Source: Planctomycetaceae bacterium
GTDB lineage: Bacteria; Planctomycetota; Planctomycetia; Planctomycetales; Planctomycetaceae
NCBI GenBank assembly: GCA_041398825.1
Contig: JAWKTX010000019.1
Span: 1 to 64,000, forward strand
Direction of reading: 5' to 3'
Length of the DNA stretch: 64,000 nucleotides
Shown here: positions 7,960 to 17,562 of the stretch, one piece after another
Position numbering within the stretch: position 1 is the first letter of the stretch
How the letters are laid out: the number at the start of each line of letters is the position of its first letter
Translations under genes and position numbers: made by a program
Notes under the pieces: model-generated
Database searches by the model: none
What the model saw: the letters and a program-made list of their open reading frames with translations, nothing else
Told to the model about the DNA's origin: nothing

Positions 7960-10289
7960 TCACTCAGGGACAATCGCGGACGGCAACGGTAAAGTGCGTG
8001 CAACTCTAAAGGAAATATGACCATCGGTGCGAAGAATCGGCGACGCGCCGCGATAGCCGGATCGCCCCACCTCTGCCGGGACATCAAAGGCTCCGCCACG
8101 CGACGCGGCGTAGGCGTTGAGGCTGACGACCTGCGATCCGGGTGTTCCCGACATCACCTCGACACCGGGAACATACGGCTGGCCCTGCCAGAGGTCATGA
8201 CACCATTCCCAGACATTGCCATGCATGTCGTGAAGACCGAACGGGTTCGCCTTTAACGTGCCGACTCGGTGGGGTCGACCATCGGAATTCAGATTGGTCC
8301 ATTCGAATTCGACAGAATCAGACGCGTTGTCGCCAAACCACCACTCTGAGATGGTTCCTCCACGAGCGGCAAATTCCCATTCCGCCTCTGTCGGCAGGCG
8401 ATATCCGTCGGCATCCGGGTTCACATGCACAATGGCCCCGACGGATCTTCAACGATCTCGTAAAAGGTTCCAGCCCATCAAGATGGCTGAGACGAATCAG
8501 GAAACTGACAGCGTCGATCCACGACACGTTCTCCACAGGGAAGTCGGATGTCTCCAGACCGACGACGTCGTCCTTCCTGGTTCCCGACTGTGCAAACCCG
8601 GCGGGATTGCTGTTCATGACCTGTTGAAACTGTGCCTGCGTGACTTCCGTCGTGCCGATGTAGAACGGTGGCGTGATGGCTACCCTGTGCTGATTGAGTT
8701 CAAATGACAGAGCGGATAAACACCAATCCGGCAGATCCTTTTTCTCCATGGCCATCATCAGGCTGTCGATCTCTTCCGATGTTTTTCCTCGCACAAAGTC
8801 ACCGGGCGGAATCAGGCACATCGGAATCCCTGTAGAAGTCGTGGTCCTGACCGGTTTCTCCAGAAATCGAGCCCATGCTTCCTGATACTGCTCTGCCTGA
8901 GACCGGTCAAAGGGAACACTGGCGGCGGGTGGATCGGCACCGTTGGACATCTGTTTCGGAGCGTTGAGGTCTGTTGTTCCATCCTGCGCTTGCTGCCTGC
9001 GGCCGTTGACGGACTGGCGTCGACCGTATGTGGACCTTCAGGTGATAATTCAGAAACCGATTGGCCCGTCTTCAACGGCCACCAGACCGCCGTTTGCCGC
9101 AGCGAGAGTAATTGCCACCAGAAGCACGCCGATGTATGCCAGCCACCGTGCCAAGACGGGTTGCTGAATGGCCGACTTTCGACCTGTTACTGACGGAAGT
9201 AGCTGTTCTGCAGGACATTCTCCTGAGCCACCGCCGCAATTCGTCGGCGAAATCGGCTGCGGTGGGGTATCGATCGCTCGGTCTTTTCGACATGGCTCGA
9301 TTGCAGATGGCCGCCAGGGCCCAATGGAACTTCGGGGCGAGTTCCTGATCGGAATCGGCCTTTGTTCGGCGACTTTCGAGATGATGTTGTGTGGTGATCC
9401 GGAAAATGGCCTTTTCCCCGTCAACAATTCTGTACAGGATCACCCCAGGCTGTACTGATCGCTCGCAGGTCCGACTTCCGCATGGTCACCTCGTGCTGTT
9501 CCGGAGACATATAGGCCGGTGTCCCCATGACCGAGCCGTCCAGCGTCAGGTTTGACTCATCATCGGTCCGTCTGGCGAGGCCAAAATCTGTCAACTGTGG
9601 CTCGCCGCGATCATCGATCAGAATATTGTGTGGCTTGATATCGCGATGAATGATCCCGCGTTCGTGAGCGAAATAGACAGCATCGGCAATCTTCGCAACC
9701 CACTCGGCGACTTCTCTCGGCGTGACAGGCCCTTCTTCGATTCGGCCTTGAAGTGTCGACCCGGCAACGAACTCTGATGCCAGAAACAGTTTGTCGCCAT
9801 CCTGTCCGAAATCGTAGGTCGGCACGATATTCGGATGGGCGCAGTCTTGCAGAAGCGCGCGCTTCCGTCAGGAACCGATGCATTCGCTTTTCATCACCGC
9901 ACGAAAAAGATGGTATCTTGAGTGCAACAAACCGCTCCAGCTGCGGATCCCAGCGCGGTACACGCGACCAAATCCTCCTCACCGACAAGTTCGAGCACTT
10001 CGAACCGACTGACTCTTTCGAGTATGGATCGGGCGCGACGGGCAATGACGACTTGCTGCGGGAACGACCGAGTCGGCGTGTCCGGATGCCGGGTTCGGGG
10101 ACGGGACGAGGCAGTCGGTTCAACGGACAGAACGTTTTCGACCGATTCCGAATGGCGTGTGGCCGTTCGACGGAATTCACTTCGGAACGGCTCGCGACAT
10201 GCCGGACATCGAACGATCGTTCCGGCATGGCGATCGCCGACCCGCACCGTCGTTCCACAATGGGTACAGTTGCTGTGGTAGTTGCTCAT
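7960..10289 (-). pseudogene. Ser/Thr kinase fused to FGE/SUMF1-like domain, disrupted by many single-base indels
   Basis: Joining reading frames on the minus strand gives one protein of roughly 775 residues. In order: an N-terminal zinc-ribbon-like CTHC..CPAC; a kinase domain with GEGGFGRVYRAWD, VALK, HRDIKPHN, DFGLA and YMSPEQ; a C-lobe ending AMSKRPSDRYPTA; one TM helix (AYIGVLLVAITLAAA); a linker; and an FGE/SUMF1-like domain (FYIGTTEVTQAQF, GYRLPTEAEWEFA, MHGNVWEWC, SFRVART). At least nine indels break it, at about 9976, 9953, 9838, 9460, 9444, 9430, 9344, 8463 and 8437, plus ambiguous ones near 9070-9240 and 8955. Repairing one base at each site restores canonical sequence with no nonsense substitution, so sequencing or assembly error is as likely as real decay. 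The FGE domain lacks the catalytic cysteines, as is usual for such kinases. The start ATG overlaps the upstream kinase stop (ATGA). Confidence 0.85.
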
Positions 10290-11610
10290 TCTGCCGACCC
10301 TGAATCTGCGTCCGAGCGATTGGATTCGTATGTTCTTCGGTCAGTGTATGGCAGAAGTTCCGCCTGCATTTCTTCGGCGCTCTGGTACCTGTCCTGTGTG
10401 CGACGAGCCATCGCACGTTCAATCACATTCGCCGGCCGGATCCACCGCCGGACAGCGTTCTGCCGGGGGAACAGGCGGCTCGTTGAGAATCTTCGCGATT
10501 CCTTCAGACGTGTCTACAAAGTCGTATGGCTGGTGTCCGGTCACAAGTTGATACAGCGTCGCCCCGGCCGCATAGACGTCACAGGCCGGGGTTGCTCGAC
10601 GGCAGTCCAGAATCTGTTCCGGCGGCATAAAGGCAATCGTCCCCTTGATTTCGTTGCTGGTGCTCATGGCACTCAGACCGCATTCATGAAATTCTTCGCA
10701 AGACCAAAATCGGCGAGCTTCACACGCAGTCTTCCGCCAGAGCGATAGACAAGCATATTCGACGGTTTGATATCCCGATGCACAATGCCGTTGTTGTGAG
10801 CGAACTGCAATGCGTCGAGAACTCTGCAGGTGAGCCCTGACGCGATTTTCATCCGGTCATAAACGAAGACGATCGCAGAATCTCGTTCAGGTCCGCCGTA
10901 CCGACAAATTCCATGACCAGAAACGGCACTCGATCCACGACTCCGAACTCCAGCAGCCGAACGATGTGGGGATGCTGCAGTTTCGCAAGCACTGCCGCTT
11001 CCCGGATGAACTGCCTCAGGCGTTCGGCCTCCGCCGATGCCGGCCGCACCAGTTTGACGGCGACTGAGTGCCCGTCGGTCTGCCGCAGCCCGTGAAAGAC
11101 ACAACCCATTCCTCCTTCACCAACAATGTGCGTGATATCATATCCCGGGATCGCCGGTTTTCGAGATATAATGACCGTGGAGTCGAATGGTGCCGGCTCC
11201 GGATGCGGCGACTTCGGATCTGCCGAATCGACTGACCGGTTACGTGATGTCACCTGAATCACTGATCGGCCGATCTGCACCTTGTCACCATCAAGCAGGG
11301 ACGTCACGTCAGAGATCCGTAGACCGTTCACTTTCGTTCCGTTGCGGCTTCGCAGATCTGCGACCACGCAGTGCGGCGGATTGATCTCAAAGCGGCTGTG
11401 AAACCGAGAGCACTCTTTATCGTCCGGAAGGCTCAATTGTGCGTGGGGACTGCGCCCCACAATCCACGTCTGATGTGAATGAAACACATTTGAAAGACCG
11501 CAGGCTGGTCCGGCGATCACTTCCAGTCGGACTTCCGCGGTGTTCAGATTGCTGCCGACTTCGTGCTTCATGATTCTGACTGAGTTCAGGCGATGAAGAA
11601 AACCCGACAT
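10286..11610 (-). pseudogene. FHA-domain Ser/Thr kinase, disrupted by frameshifts
   Basis: Residues 25-125 form an FHA domain with GR at 52-53, SRFHSRF and RNGTKVNG, which predicts phosphothreonine binding. A kinase domain follows with GEGGMG (164-169), VAVK (Lys186), HRDIKPSN, DFGLA, FMPPEQ and the terminal AMARRTQDRYQSAEEMQ. Three frameshifts (about 10854, 10678 and 10440-10465) split it; the second is repaired exactly by one extra G. There is no TM helix, so it is probably cytosolic. ATG 11571 is an alternative start. The restored stop overlaps the start of the next kinase, indicating a two-kinase operon. Confidence 0.85.
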
Positions 11611-11762
11611 CCGGGGAACAAGACGTCCGGGGACACGCCAGCTTCGCCCTTCATGGTACGAAAATCCGGTCGCTCTGGACAGGGATTGGCGGTTTATTGG
11701 TCAGCGTCGGGTGAGGAGCATTCGAATCGGTTGAGCAGGTATGTCGTTCGAGTTTTCTACGT

Positions 11763-11963
11763 TCAGCGATGGTCCAGCGGTGTTGAGGGTGAGAGGAGCC
11801 ATGCGTGTTGCAGCAGGGACTCAATGACATCGCGAATGTCGGCTGGATCCTGTTGGATGGTTCCCGCCATCGGCTTCTGGCTGTGGGAAATCAGATGGAA
11901 GGCATGCCCCCTGTCGGCCCAGTCAATGCCGACAGAGATCATGTCGTCGTGCGGTTGTGTCAT
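11763..11963 (-). pseudogene. N-terminal remnant of an IS110-family transposase
   Basis: The first 55 or so residues read ISVGIDWADRGHAFHL, followed by a helix ending VIESLLQ. This is the DEDD N-terminal strand of IS110 transposases, with the first catalytic Asp present. Similarity ends by about 11790 and the frame stops at 11763, so more than 80% of the transposase is missing. No IS ends were recognised. Confidence 0.65.
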
Positions 11964-12427
11964 GGTCTACTTCCGTAGTCTGGAGTGAAGGAAAGGATTG
12001 CTCAGGAACCACATCGTCGAAGTGTTTATGGCGGACATGCGAGCGCGCAACGGCTGTCTTCATCTGAGGATTTGTTGTTGATGTGATCCGCGAATCCTCA
12101 CTGCGAAGGTCTCCGGTAGTCGTCTGCTTCTCTGAGGGCAGAGATTGCGGCAGCCGCGGACAATTCGTCAGTGAGGATTCGAGCGTTCTCAGGATGGCGG
12201 GGCAGATCAGGAGTTATCAACACTCAATTCGGGCGAGGATCAGTATTCGCCGCCGCTGTTTTCAGCTTGTTGGCCCGGTCTCCGAGCTGTAGACTGGCTC
12301 CGGCCCGCTCCAGCACGAATCAAGGTCGGCGGATGACCTTAGGCTGCGGGCGGTTCGGTTTTGAACTGGAAAATCGTTTGCCGCGGCCCGGTGAACGCAT
12401 TCGTTCTTCGCAGAAGACTCCACACTG
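11964..12427. other. Intergenic region upstream of small gene
   Basis: No intact gene. The last 100 bases (12337-12412) resemble the ATTCGTT-ended GC-rich segments preceding other small genes here. A minus-strand open stretch near 12110-12220 (LTDELSAAAAISALREAD) lacks a start codon and may be debris. Confidence 0.4.
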
Positions 12428-12862
12428 ATGAACGCAGGCGAACATCTCGAATCTCGCCCGCAAATCAGGTGGCGTTGGATAATTGCCGACGCGGCAATCG
12501 CTTGTGGCATCATCTGGTTCCGTCATGTTCAAGAACCCTACCGTGAAACCCAGAAGCTTCACAACCTGATTCAGTCCCTTGCTGGCCGTTGTCCGTCTGA
12601 TATGGAACCGTCGCAGTGGAAGGTTGCCGTCGACTGGACGAACAATTTGAACTCCAACAGCCTTGTTTGGGGATTCAAGGACGGAGCGGCAATCAGAAGG
12701 CATCGAAAACAGATCGAGGAAAGAATTCAACGTAAGGTCGATATGGACACTATCACCTGGATCTGGGACCAGTACGCAGAGCTTTGTCCCGCCGGCGCAC
12801 GATACCAACAATGGCGACAAGTTATGCTCGATGAGATCGCAGAAGCCGACCATATCCGATAG
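12428..12862 (+). CDS. Conserved hypothetical protein with one N-terminal membrane segment
   Basis: 144 residues. A hydrophobic segment at about residues 17-31 (WIIADAAIACGIIWF) is followed by a soluble Trp-rich part (CPSDMEPSQWKVAVDWTNNLNSNSL and WIWDQYAELCPAG). I recall similar short proteins scattered in planctomycete genomes but know no function. The plus frame is preferred over the overlapping 177-codon minus frame because only the plus product has a coherent amphipathic pattern. The ATTCGTT junction lies 23 nt upstream of the ATG. Confidence 0.65.
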   Translation: MNAGEHLESRPQIRWRWIIADAAIACGIIWFRHVQEPYRETQKLHNLIQSLAGRCPSDMEPSQWKVAVDWTNNLNSNSLVWGFKDGAAIRRHRKQIEERIQRKVDMDTITWIWDQYAELCPAGARYQQWRQVMLDEIAEADHIR

Positions 12863-12880
12863 ACCGGACGCTGCCGATCT

Positions 12881-13434
12881 GGGGACAAAAGGGGTCAGGC
12901 ACCGTTTTCATTGAGTCCGAGTGGTCCGCGATGACGAGTTGTGATTTCCAGACCCAGTTTTGCAGTTGTTCCGTCGGACAAGGTTTCATCGCCAAATGGC
13001 GAACCGAGATTCCTGCTACGACGGATTGCAGACAGCGAGACATGTTTCGCAGCAATGCGAGGCCAGCATCGTTTCGAACGTGGGAGCCGGATGGATGACA
13101 GCGCCTGACAACACAAGTCGATGTTCAGATCGCCTCGAAACAGAAACCGGTCTTTTCACCGCTGCGTCACTCCAAGGATGCAGCCACAATCGTTGCACGA
13201 ACAACCGTGGTATCTGAATCATTGTCACCATGCGACGAAATCCGAACCACCGTCAATTCGCCAATCCCAGGGTGACAACCCATCGCCCCATCACTAAACT
13301 GCTCCGCAGCGGATTCCTCACCGCGATGAATCCCGCAAGCAAACAGCCGAGCCGCAATCACTCGCAAAGCGGCAAAGCCCAATCTCTACACCAGCATCCT
13401 GCCGTCGCATAGATCGCAATTCGTTATGCGACAA
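12881..13434 (-). repeat. Dispersed repeat copy C with RAYT 3'-end remnant
   Basis: It begins GGGGACAAAAGGGGTCAGGC. The minus strand encodes a RAYT-like C-terminus (LGSPFGDETLSDG, KLGLEITT, ending NENGA). It ends CAATTCGTTATGCGACAAGG, 33 nt before the next gene. It is closer to copy D than to A or B in the transposase-derived part. Confidence 0.85.
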
Positions 13435-13457
13435 GGAATTCACAGGGCACATCGGAC

Positions 13458-13979
13458 ATGAATGGAGTCGAACAAAACCCGTACACGCCCTCAAACGCCG
13501 TGGCAATGGACACATGGGACCTATCTGGTTTCGCACGCCGAGTTTCGCTTCGAGCGTTACAGAGCACCTTCTTGGCAATTCTGTTCTGTCTATCCTTCTT
13601 GTTTCTTGGCTATTCAGCAAAACAGGGTGTCACAGAAGGATGGGATTACACAATCTTCTTTGTCACCGAATACCCGCTTCTGACCGCAGCAATCGTGGTG
13701 TCAAATGCGTTGATTCGCGGTATCTTTCTTCCGCGTCCCCGGCTTAGCACCGTCTGGTTGCCATTGGTTGCAGGCGTGGCATCATTCCTGAGTTACAATT
13801 GGGTGCATTTCCGCATTGAATCAATCCAGCAAGTGCTCTTTCCTTTCGGCTGGGGTAATGGCATTTTTGAGTTAGTTATCGAGGCGAGTTTGCCGACTTT
13901 CGTCGGGGTTGCTGTTGAGGGCGTTTGGCACGGCATGCATCGCGTTTCTACACGGCGTACGAAAATCAGAATCGGATAA
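13458..13979 (+). CDS. Multi-pass membrane protein of unknown function
   Basis: 173 residues with at least four hydrophobic segments: AILFCLSFLFLGYS, YPLLTAAIVVSNALI, VWLPLVAGVASFLSYN and ELVIEASLPTFVGVAVEG. The termini are polar and the C-terminus is basic (RRTKIR). No family is recognised. It sits between repeats C and D in the run of small genes, and ACATAACAGG follows 8 nt after the stop. Confidence 0.65.
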   Translation: MNGVEQNPYTPSNAVAMDTWDLSGFARRVSLRALQSTFLAILFCLSFLFLGYSAKQGVTEGWDYTIFFVTEYPLLTAAIVVSNALIRGIFLPRPRLSTVWLPLVAGVASFLSYNWVHFRIESIQQVLFPFGWGNGIFELVIEASLPTFVGVAVEGVWHGMHRVSTRRTKIRIG

Positions 13980-14143
13980 CCACACATAACAGGCGAGTTG
14001 TGGTCGCCCCGCAATCACATGGACAATCAATCACCACAACCACCTGATTGTCGGCGTTCGCCATACTTGAAGACATGCAAAGCAAACCCACCCCGTACGA
14101 GGCAACTCAAACGAATGCCGCGGATAAATCGGCCTCCCCCATC

Positions 14144-14646
14144 GGGACACAAAAGGGGTCAGGCACCGTTTCCATTGAGTCCGAGTGGTCCGCGATGACG
14201 AGTTGTGATTTCCAGACCCAGCTTTGCAGTTGCTTCCGTCGGACAAGGTTTCATCGCCAAATGGCGAACCGCGATTCATGCTACGACGGATTGCAGACAG
14301 CGAGACATGTTTCGCAGCCATGCGAGGCCAGCATCGTTTCGAACGTGGGAGCCGGATGGATGACAGCGCCTGACAACACAAGTCGATGTTCAGATCGCCG
14401 CGAAACAGAAACCGATCCTTTCACCGCTGCGCCACTCCACAGATGCAGCCACAATCGTTGCACGAACAACAGTCGCATCCGAATCAAAGCCAAAATCCGC
14501 CGGAACCGAACCACTATCAAATCGCCAATCCCAGGGTGACAACCCGTCGCCCCATCGGTAAACTGCTCCGCAGCGGATCCATTATCGTGATGAATCCCGC
14601 AGGCCAACAACCGAGCCACAATCACTCGCAAAGCGGCAAGCCATAC
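14144..14646 (-). repeat. Dispersed repeat copy D with RAYT 3'-end remnant
   Basis: The same element as A-C. On the minus strand it holds the most degraded RAYT tail (IRRSMNRGSPFGDETLSDG). It ends after AAAGCGGCAAG, before the conserved ATTCGTT end, where a palindromic segment follows instead. Confidence 0.85.
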
Positions 14647-14730
14647 AACAAGCGGGTCAGCCGGAGCCGTCGTCCACCCGCTTTCACAGGACAACCGGCT
14701 CGCTCCGGCTCGGTTTCGATGGTCGTTACC
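14647..14730. repeat. attC-like imperfect palindrome before small gene
   Basis: The outer sequences CATACAAC and GTCGTTACC flank inner arms AGCCGGAG / CTCCGGCT. The size (about 80 bp), the AAC...GTT ends and the position 20 nt before a small ORF resemble an integron attC. No integrase is present in the window, so this is inference. Confidence 0.4.
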
Positions 14731-14746
14731 AGGCTCTATAAATCCG

Positions 14747-15358
14747 ATGCAATATGTCATTGTTCTCCACGACAACAGCGACGATACACCTGAACTGCAT
14801 TGTGGCCCCGTTCCTAATGGCGACGCTGATTATTTGCGTCTCGCTCTGAAGAATCTGACGCCCCTGTCTGACGAACACTATGTGAATGGACCGGCGGCAA
14901 TTCTGCGCACAATGGCCAATCACAGCTATGTACTTGACGGCTCTCAGCTCTACTGGTGTATTGAGTGGGAGCCAGGCCTGCTGATCATTTCAATGGCCCC
15001 CGATGGCGAATTGAAATGGGTTGCATTGCGATCACCTGTTCCTGACTTCGGAGGGCGTGAGCCGCTGCCGGAGGACGGCGACCCGGACGACTACGATGAC
15101 GGTGATAACCCTCAATACAACTTGATATTTACGCCTCTGGATGCGCAATATGATGCCGATGAGCGGGAAAGTGGATCCTTTGTGCCTGCAACGGAGGATT
15201 TTCAAAATCGATTCCATGTCGCCCTTGCACATGTGAAATCTCTCGGGGAGACGATTGAGCAACGACATGCGAATGACCTGGAAGCATGGATCGGCATCTG
15301 CCAGAAGAATCTCAGGGATTGGTGTGGAGAAGGCATCAGGCTGAAATCCGGCATATAA
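14747..15358 (+). CDS. Hypothetical protein in small-gene region
   Basis: 203 residues, soluble. It begins with a strand YVIVLHDN and contains a highly acidic central loop (EDGDPDDYDDGD) and a C-terminal helical part (RFHVALAHVKSLGETIEQRHANDL). No catalytic motif or known domain is visible. It lies 45 bp before the LRR-like gene in the same direction, so the two may be co-transcribed. A role as partner or immunity-type protein is only a guess. Confidence 0.55.
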   Translation: MQYVIVLHDNSDDTPELHCGPVPNGDADYLRLALKNLTPLSDEHYVNGPAAILRTMANHSYVLDGSQLYWCIEWEPGLLIISMAPDGELKWVALRSPVPDFGGREPLPEDGDPDDYDDGDNPQYNLIFTPLDAQYDADERESGSFVPATEDFQNRFHVALAHVKSLGETIEQRHANDLEAWIGICQKNLRDWCGEGIRLKSGI

Positions 15359-15403
15359 ATATGCACATGCGCCGGAGCGGTCGCTGGCAGGTCTGCTCAG
15401 AAA

Positions 15404-16144
15404 GTGATGGAGTTTAAAATGTCTGATGATTACGAACGTCAATTTTCCCGCATTCATGCGCCCTACATGCAATCGGTTACGCTTGTCCACTGCGATGATG
15501 TGTTCGAGGCCCGGAAGAATGCGACTTCGCTGCAGCTGAGGAGCAACTGTGCGAATGTCGATCGCATCGGGGAATACAAAGCCATCAAACGCATCTATTG
15601 CGAATTGCGTACGGACTGGCTGAAGCCTCTTTCGAAGTTGCCGCTTCTTCAGCACATACAGTTCACTCTGCCAAAGACGCCCGCGATTCCCTCCCTCAGG
15701 ATTCTTAATGGGATACGGACACTGGTCCTCTTGTGCAATCGGCATCAGGATAGCCTGACGTTTCTTCGGGGATTGAAATCGCTGCGTTCGCTGTGTGTGA
15801 GCGAAGCCGTTCAGGTCAGTGATCTGACCCCAATCGGTTCGCTCAACAATTTGCAGGAGCTGTACATTGACGGGTCAATGAGCAGCTCTGGCAAGGTTCG
15901 TTCCTTTGCACCTCTGGCGAAGCTCACGGATTTGCGTTTTGCCGTTCTGATGGTCAGGTCTGAGGAGAAGACCTCACCCCTTCGGCACCTGCATAAGCTG
16001 AAGAAGCTCGAATACCTTTCACTGGCTCCTCAGTTTGCCAGAGACGAAGAAGAGCTGAACTCACTACTGGACTCATTACCCTTGCTGAAGAAAATTGAGT
16101 TCAATGGCGGTCTGACGTGGCCAAGAACCAAACGCCGGGGATAA
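15404..16144 (+). CDS. Leucine-rich-repeat-like protein
   Basis: 246 residues from GTG 15404, or 241 from ATG 15419. Repeats with spacing of about 22-25 and pattern L..L..L..L.hs are visible, e.g. LKSLRSLCVSEAVQVSDLTP, LNNLQELYIDG, LAKLTDLRFAVL, LKKLEYLSLA and LPLLKKIEFNG. This predicts a small LRR solenoid for protein-protein binding. There is no signal peptide. It probably forms a unit with the preceding gene. Confidence 0.65.
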   Translation: MMEFKMSDDYERQFSRIHAPYMQSVTLVHCDDVFEARKNATSLQLRSNCANVDRIGEYKAIKRIYCELRTDWLKPLSKLPLLQHIQFTLPKTPAIPSLRILNGIRTLVLLCNRHQDSLTFLRGLKSLRSLCVSEAVQVSDLTPIGSLNNLQELYIDGSMSSSGKVRSFAPLAKLTDLRFAVLMVRSEEKTSPLRHLHKLKKLEYLSLAPQFARDEEELNSLLDSLPLLKKIEFNGGLTWPRTKRRG

Positions 16145-16305
16145 TCCACTGGAGTTCACCCTCACGGCAAACCACTTCTATCCGGAACCTTTCGGCCCGA
16201 AGGAACATCGGCCGGAGTCCCTGCAGATGTGGCTCTTGCTCGGCACCTCGACCGCCGGACCTCGGGCATTAGACGTTGCCCCCCCGGCAATCCATTCCCG
16301 GAATG

Positions 16306-17514
16306 CTAGGCAAAACACCGAAGCCGGCCTTTGGAACTGTCTTCACCCGCCACCAGGCAACCTTCACCAATTGCGATGCCGGCGTTCACTGGCTTTCCCG
16401 CATTGAACTTCCAGACTTCTTTGCCATCGGCCAGTGACAAAGCGTAAAGATTACCGTCGCCTGAACCAAAGTAGACTCTCTTGCCGACAACAGCTGCAGA
16501 ACATTCGATGCGGGCACGCGTGGCAAAATTCCATCGCGGTTGCCCCGAGATTCGATCGATCGCATGCAGGCGTTTGTCGTGACTGCCGACGATCACAAGA
16601 TCATCCGTCACGGCGGCTGAGGCGTGATAAGGCATCGTGCGGTCGCCCGAATACCTCCACGTAAATTCACCGGTCTTCCAGTTCATCGCGACGACTTCCC
16701 CCGTGTGAGTGCCCACGTAGAGGATGTCACCGACGATGGCTGGTGAGGCAACCAGATACGAGCCCAGTTCGACGTCTTTGAACTGTTCGCCGGATTTCAC
16801 ATCGATCACACGCAGGTGTTCATCACATCCTGCCAGAAACGTAAAGTGTTCGGCAATGGCAGGCGAGCAGTTGACGCGGTCGTTGGTTTGAAACTTCCAG
16901 ACTTCTTTGCCATCCAGCGAAAGGCAGTACAGGAAGGAGTCATGTGAAGCCAGCAGCAGCTGGTCTTCAAACTGGCTTACGCATCCCGCAATTTCGGCAT
17001 CTGTCGTGAACTTCCACAGCCGTTTTCCCGTGACACGGTCCAGAGCATGCAGAACGCCATCTTCGTCACCGATGTAAACGGCGTCTTTGGTGACAAGCGG
17101 CGCCGCTTTGAAACCGGGAGCAAATTTTTCGGGATCCGGATCGTCGATTGAACGATGATTCCAGATTTCCCTTCCGGTCAAACGATCGAGGCAGTAGATC
17201 CTGCCTTCCAGAGCGGGAGCGTAAACGTGGTCGCCGACGATGGCCGGCGTAGCGATCCAGCCGTCTTTGCTTTCCATTTCCCAAAGCTGCTTTGGATTCT
17301 CTGACAACATGCAGGATGCCACACCGCGCTGGTCAGGGGTCGCTCGGAAACTGGGCCAGCCTGTGGATGAAATACGATCGCCGACCTTCGCCGACACGGC
17401 ACTATCCTCACCTGCGGGCACTGTCAGCAGACTGTTTCCAGCCAATCCACCGGCCAAAATTGCTGTGAGGCGACCGAGTGATGATCGGCGACTGATATTC
17501 GAGGACTGGAACAT
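16306..17514 (-). CDS. Exported PQQ-repeat beta-propeller protein
   Basis: 402 residues. The N-terminus has SRRSSLGRL followed by a hydrophobic stretch, compatible with a Tat or Sec signal. At least six repeats follow the GxxxALDRxTGxxxW pattern (IYCLDRLTGREIWNH, LHALDRVTGKRLWKF, LYCLSLDGKEVWKF, VVAMNWKTGEFTWRY, LHAIDRISGQPRWNF, LYALSLADGKEVWKF). These are PQQ_2/BamB-like propeller blades. Classic quinoprotein dehydrogenase active-site elements are not obvious, so a structural or periplasmic binding role is as likely as catalysis. Confidence 0.8.
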   Translation of the reverse strand: MFQSSNISRRSSLGRLTAILAGGLAGNSLLTVPAGEDSAVSAKVGDRISSTGWPSFRATPDQRGVASCMLSENPKQLWEMESKDGWIATPAIVGDHVYAPALEGRIYCLDRLTGREIWNHRSIDDPDPEKFAPGFKAAPLVTKDAVYIGDEDGVLHALDRVTGKRLWKFTTDAEIAGCVSQFEDQLLLASHDSFLYCLSLDGKEVWKFQTNDRVNCSPAIAEHFTFLAGCDEHLRVIDVKSGEQFKDVELGSYLVASPAIVGDILYVGTHTGEVVAMNWKTGEFTWRYSGDRTMPYHASAAVTDDLVIVGSHDKRLHAIDRISGQPRWNFATRARIECSAAVVGKRVYFGSGDGNLYALSLADGKEVWKFNAGKPVNAGIAIGEGCLVAGEDSSKGRLRCFA

Positions 17515-17562
17515 ATCGACTGCCCTGAACGTTGGAACTCGCTGAACGTCAATCCTGTGAAC

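Noticed and set aside
9753..10748. Long plus-strand open frame of 331 codons
   Set aside because: It lies opposite the frameshifted kinases, whose minus-strand frames carry canonical kinase motifs; the plus product has no coherent features.
12320..12853. Minus-strand 177-codon frame
   Set aside because: It overlaps the plus-strand gene at 12428, which has the more protein-like composition and the expected upstream junction.
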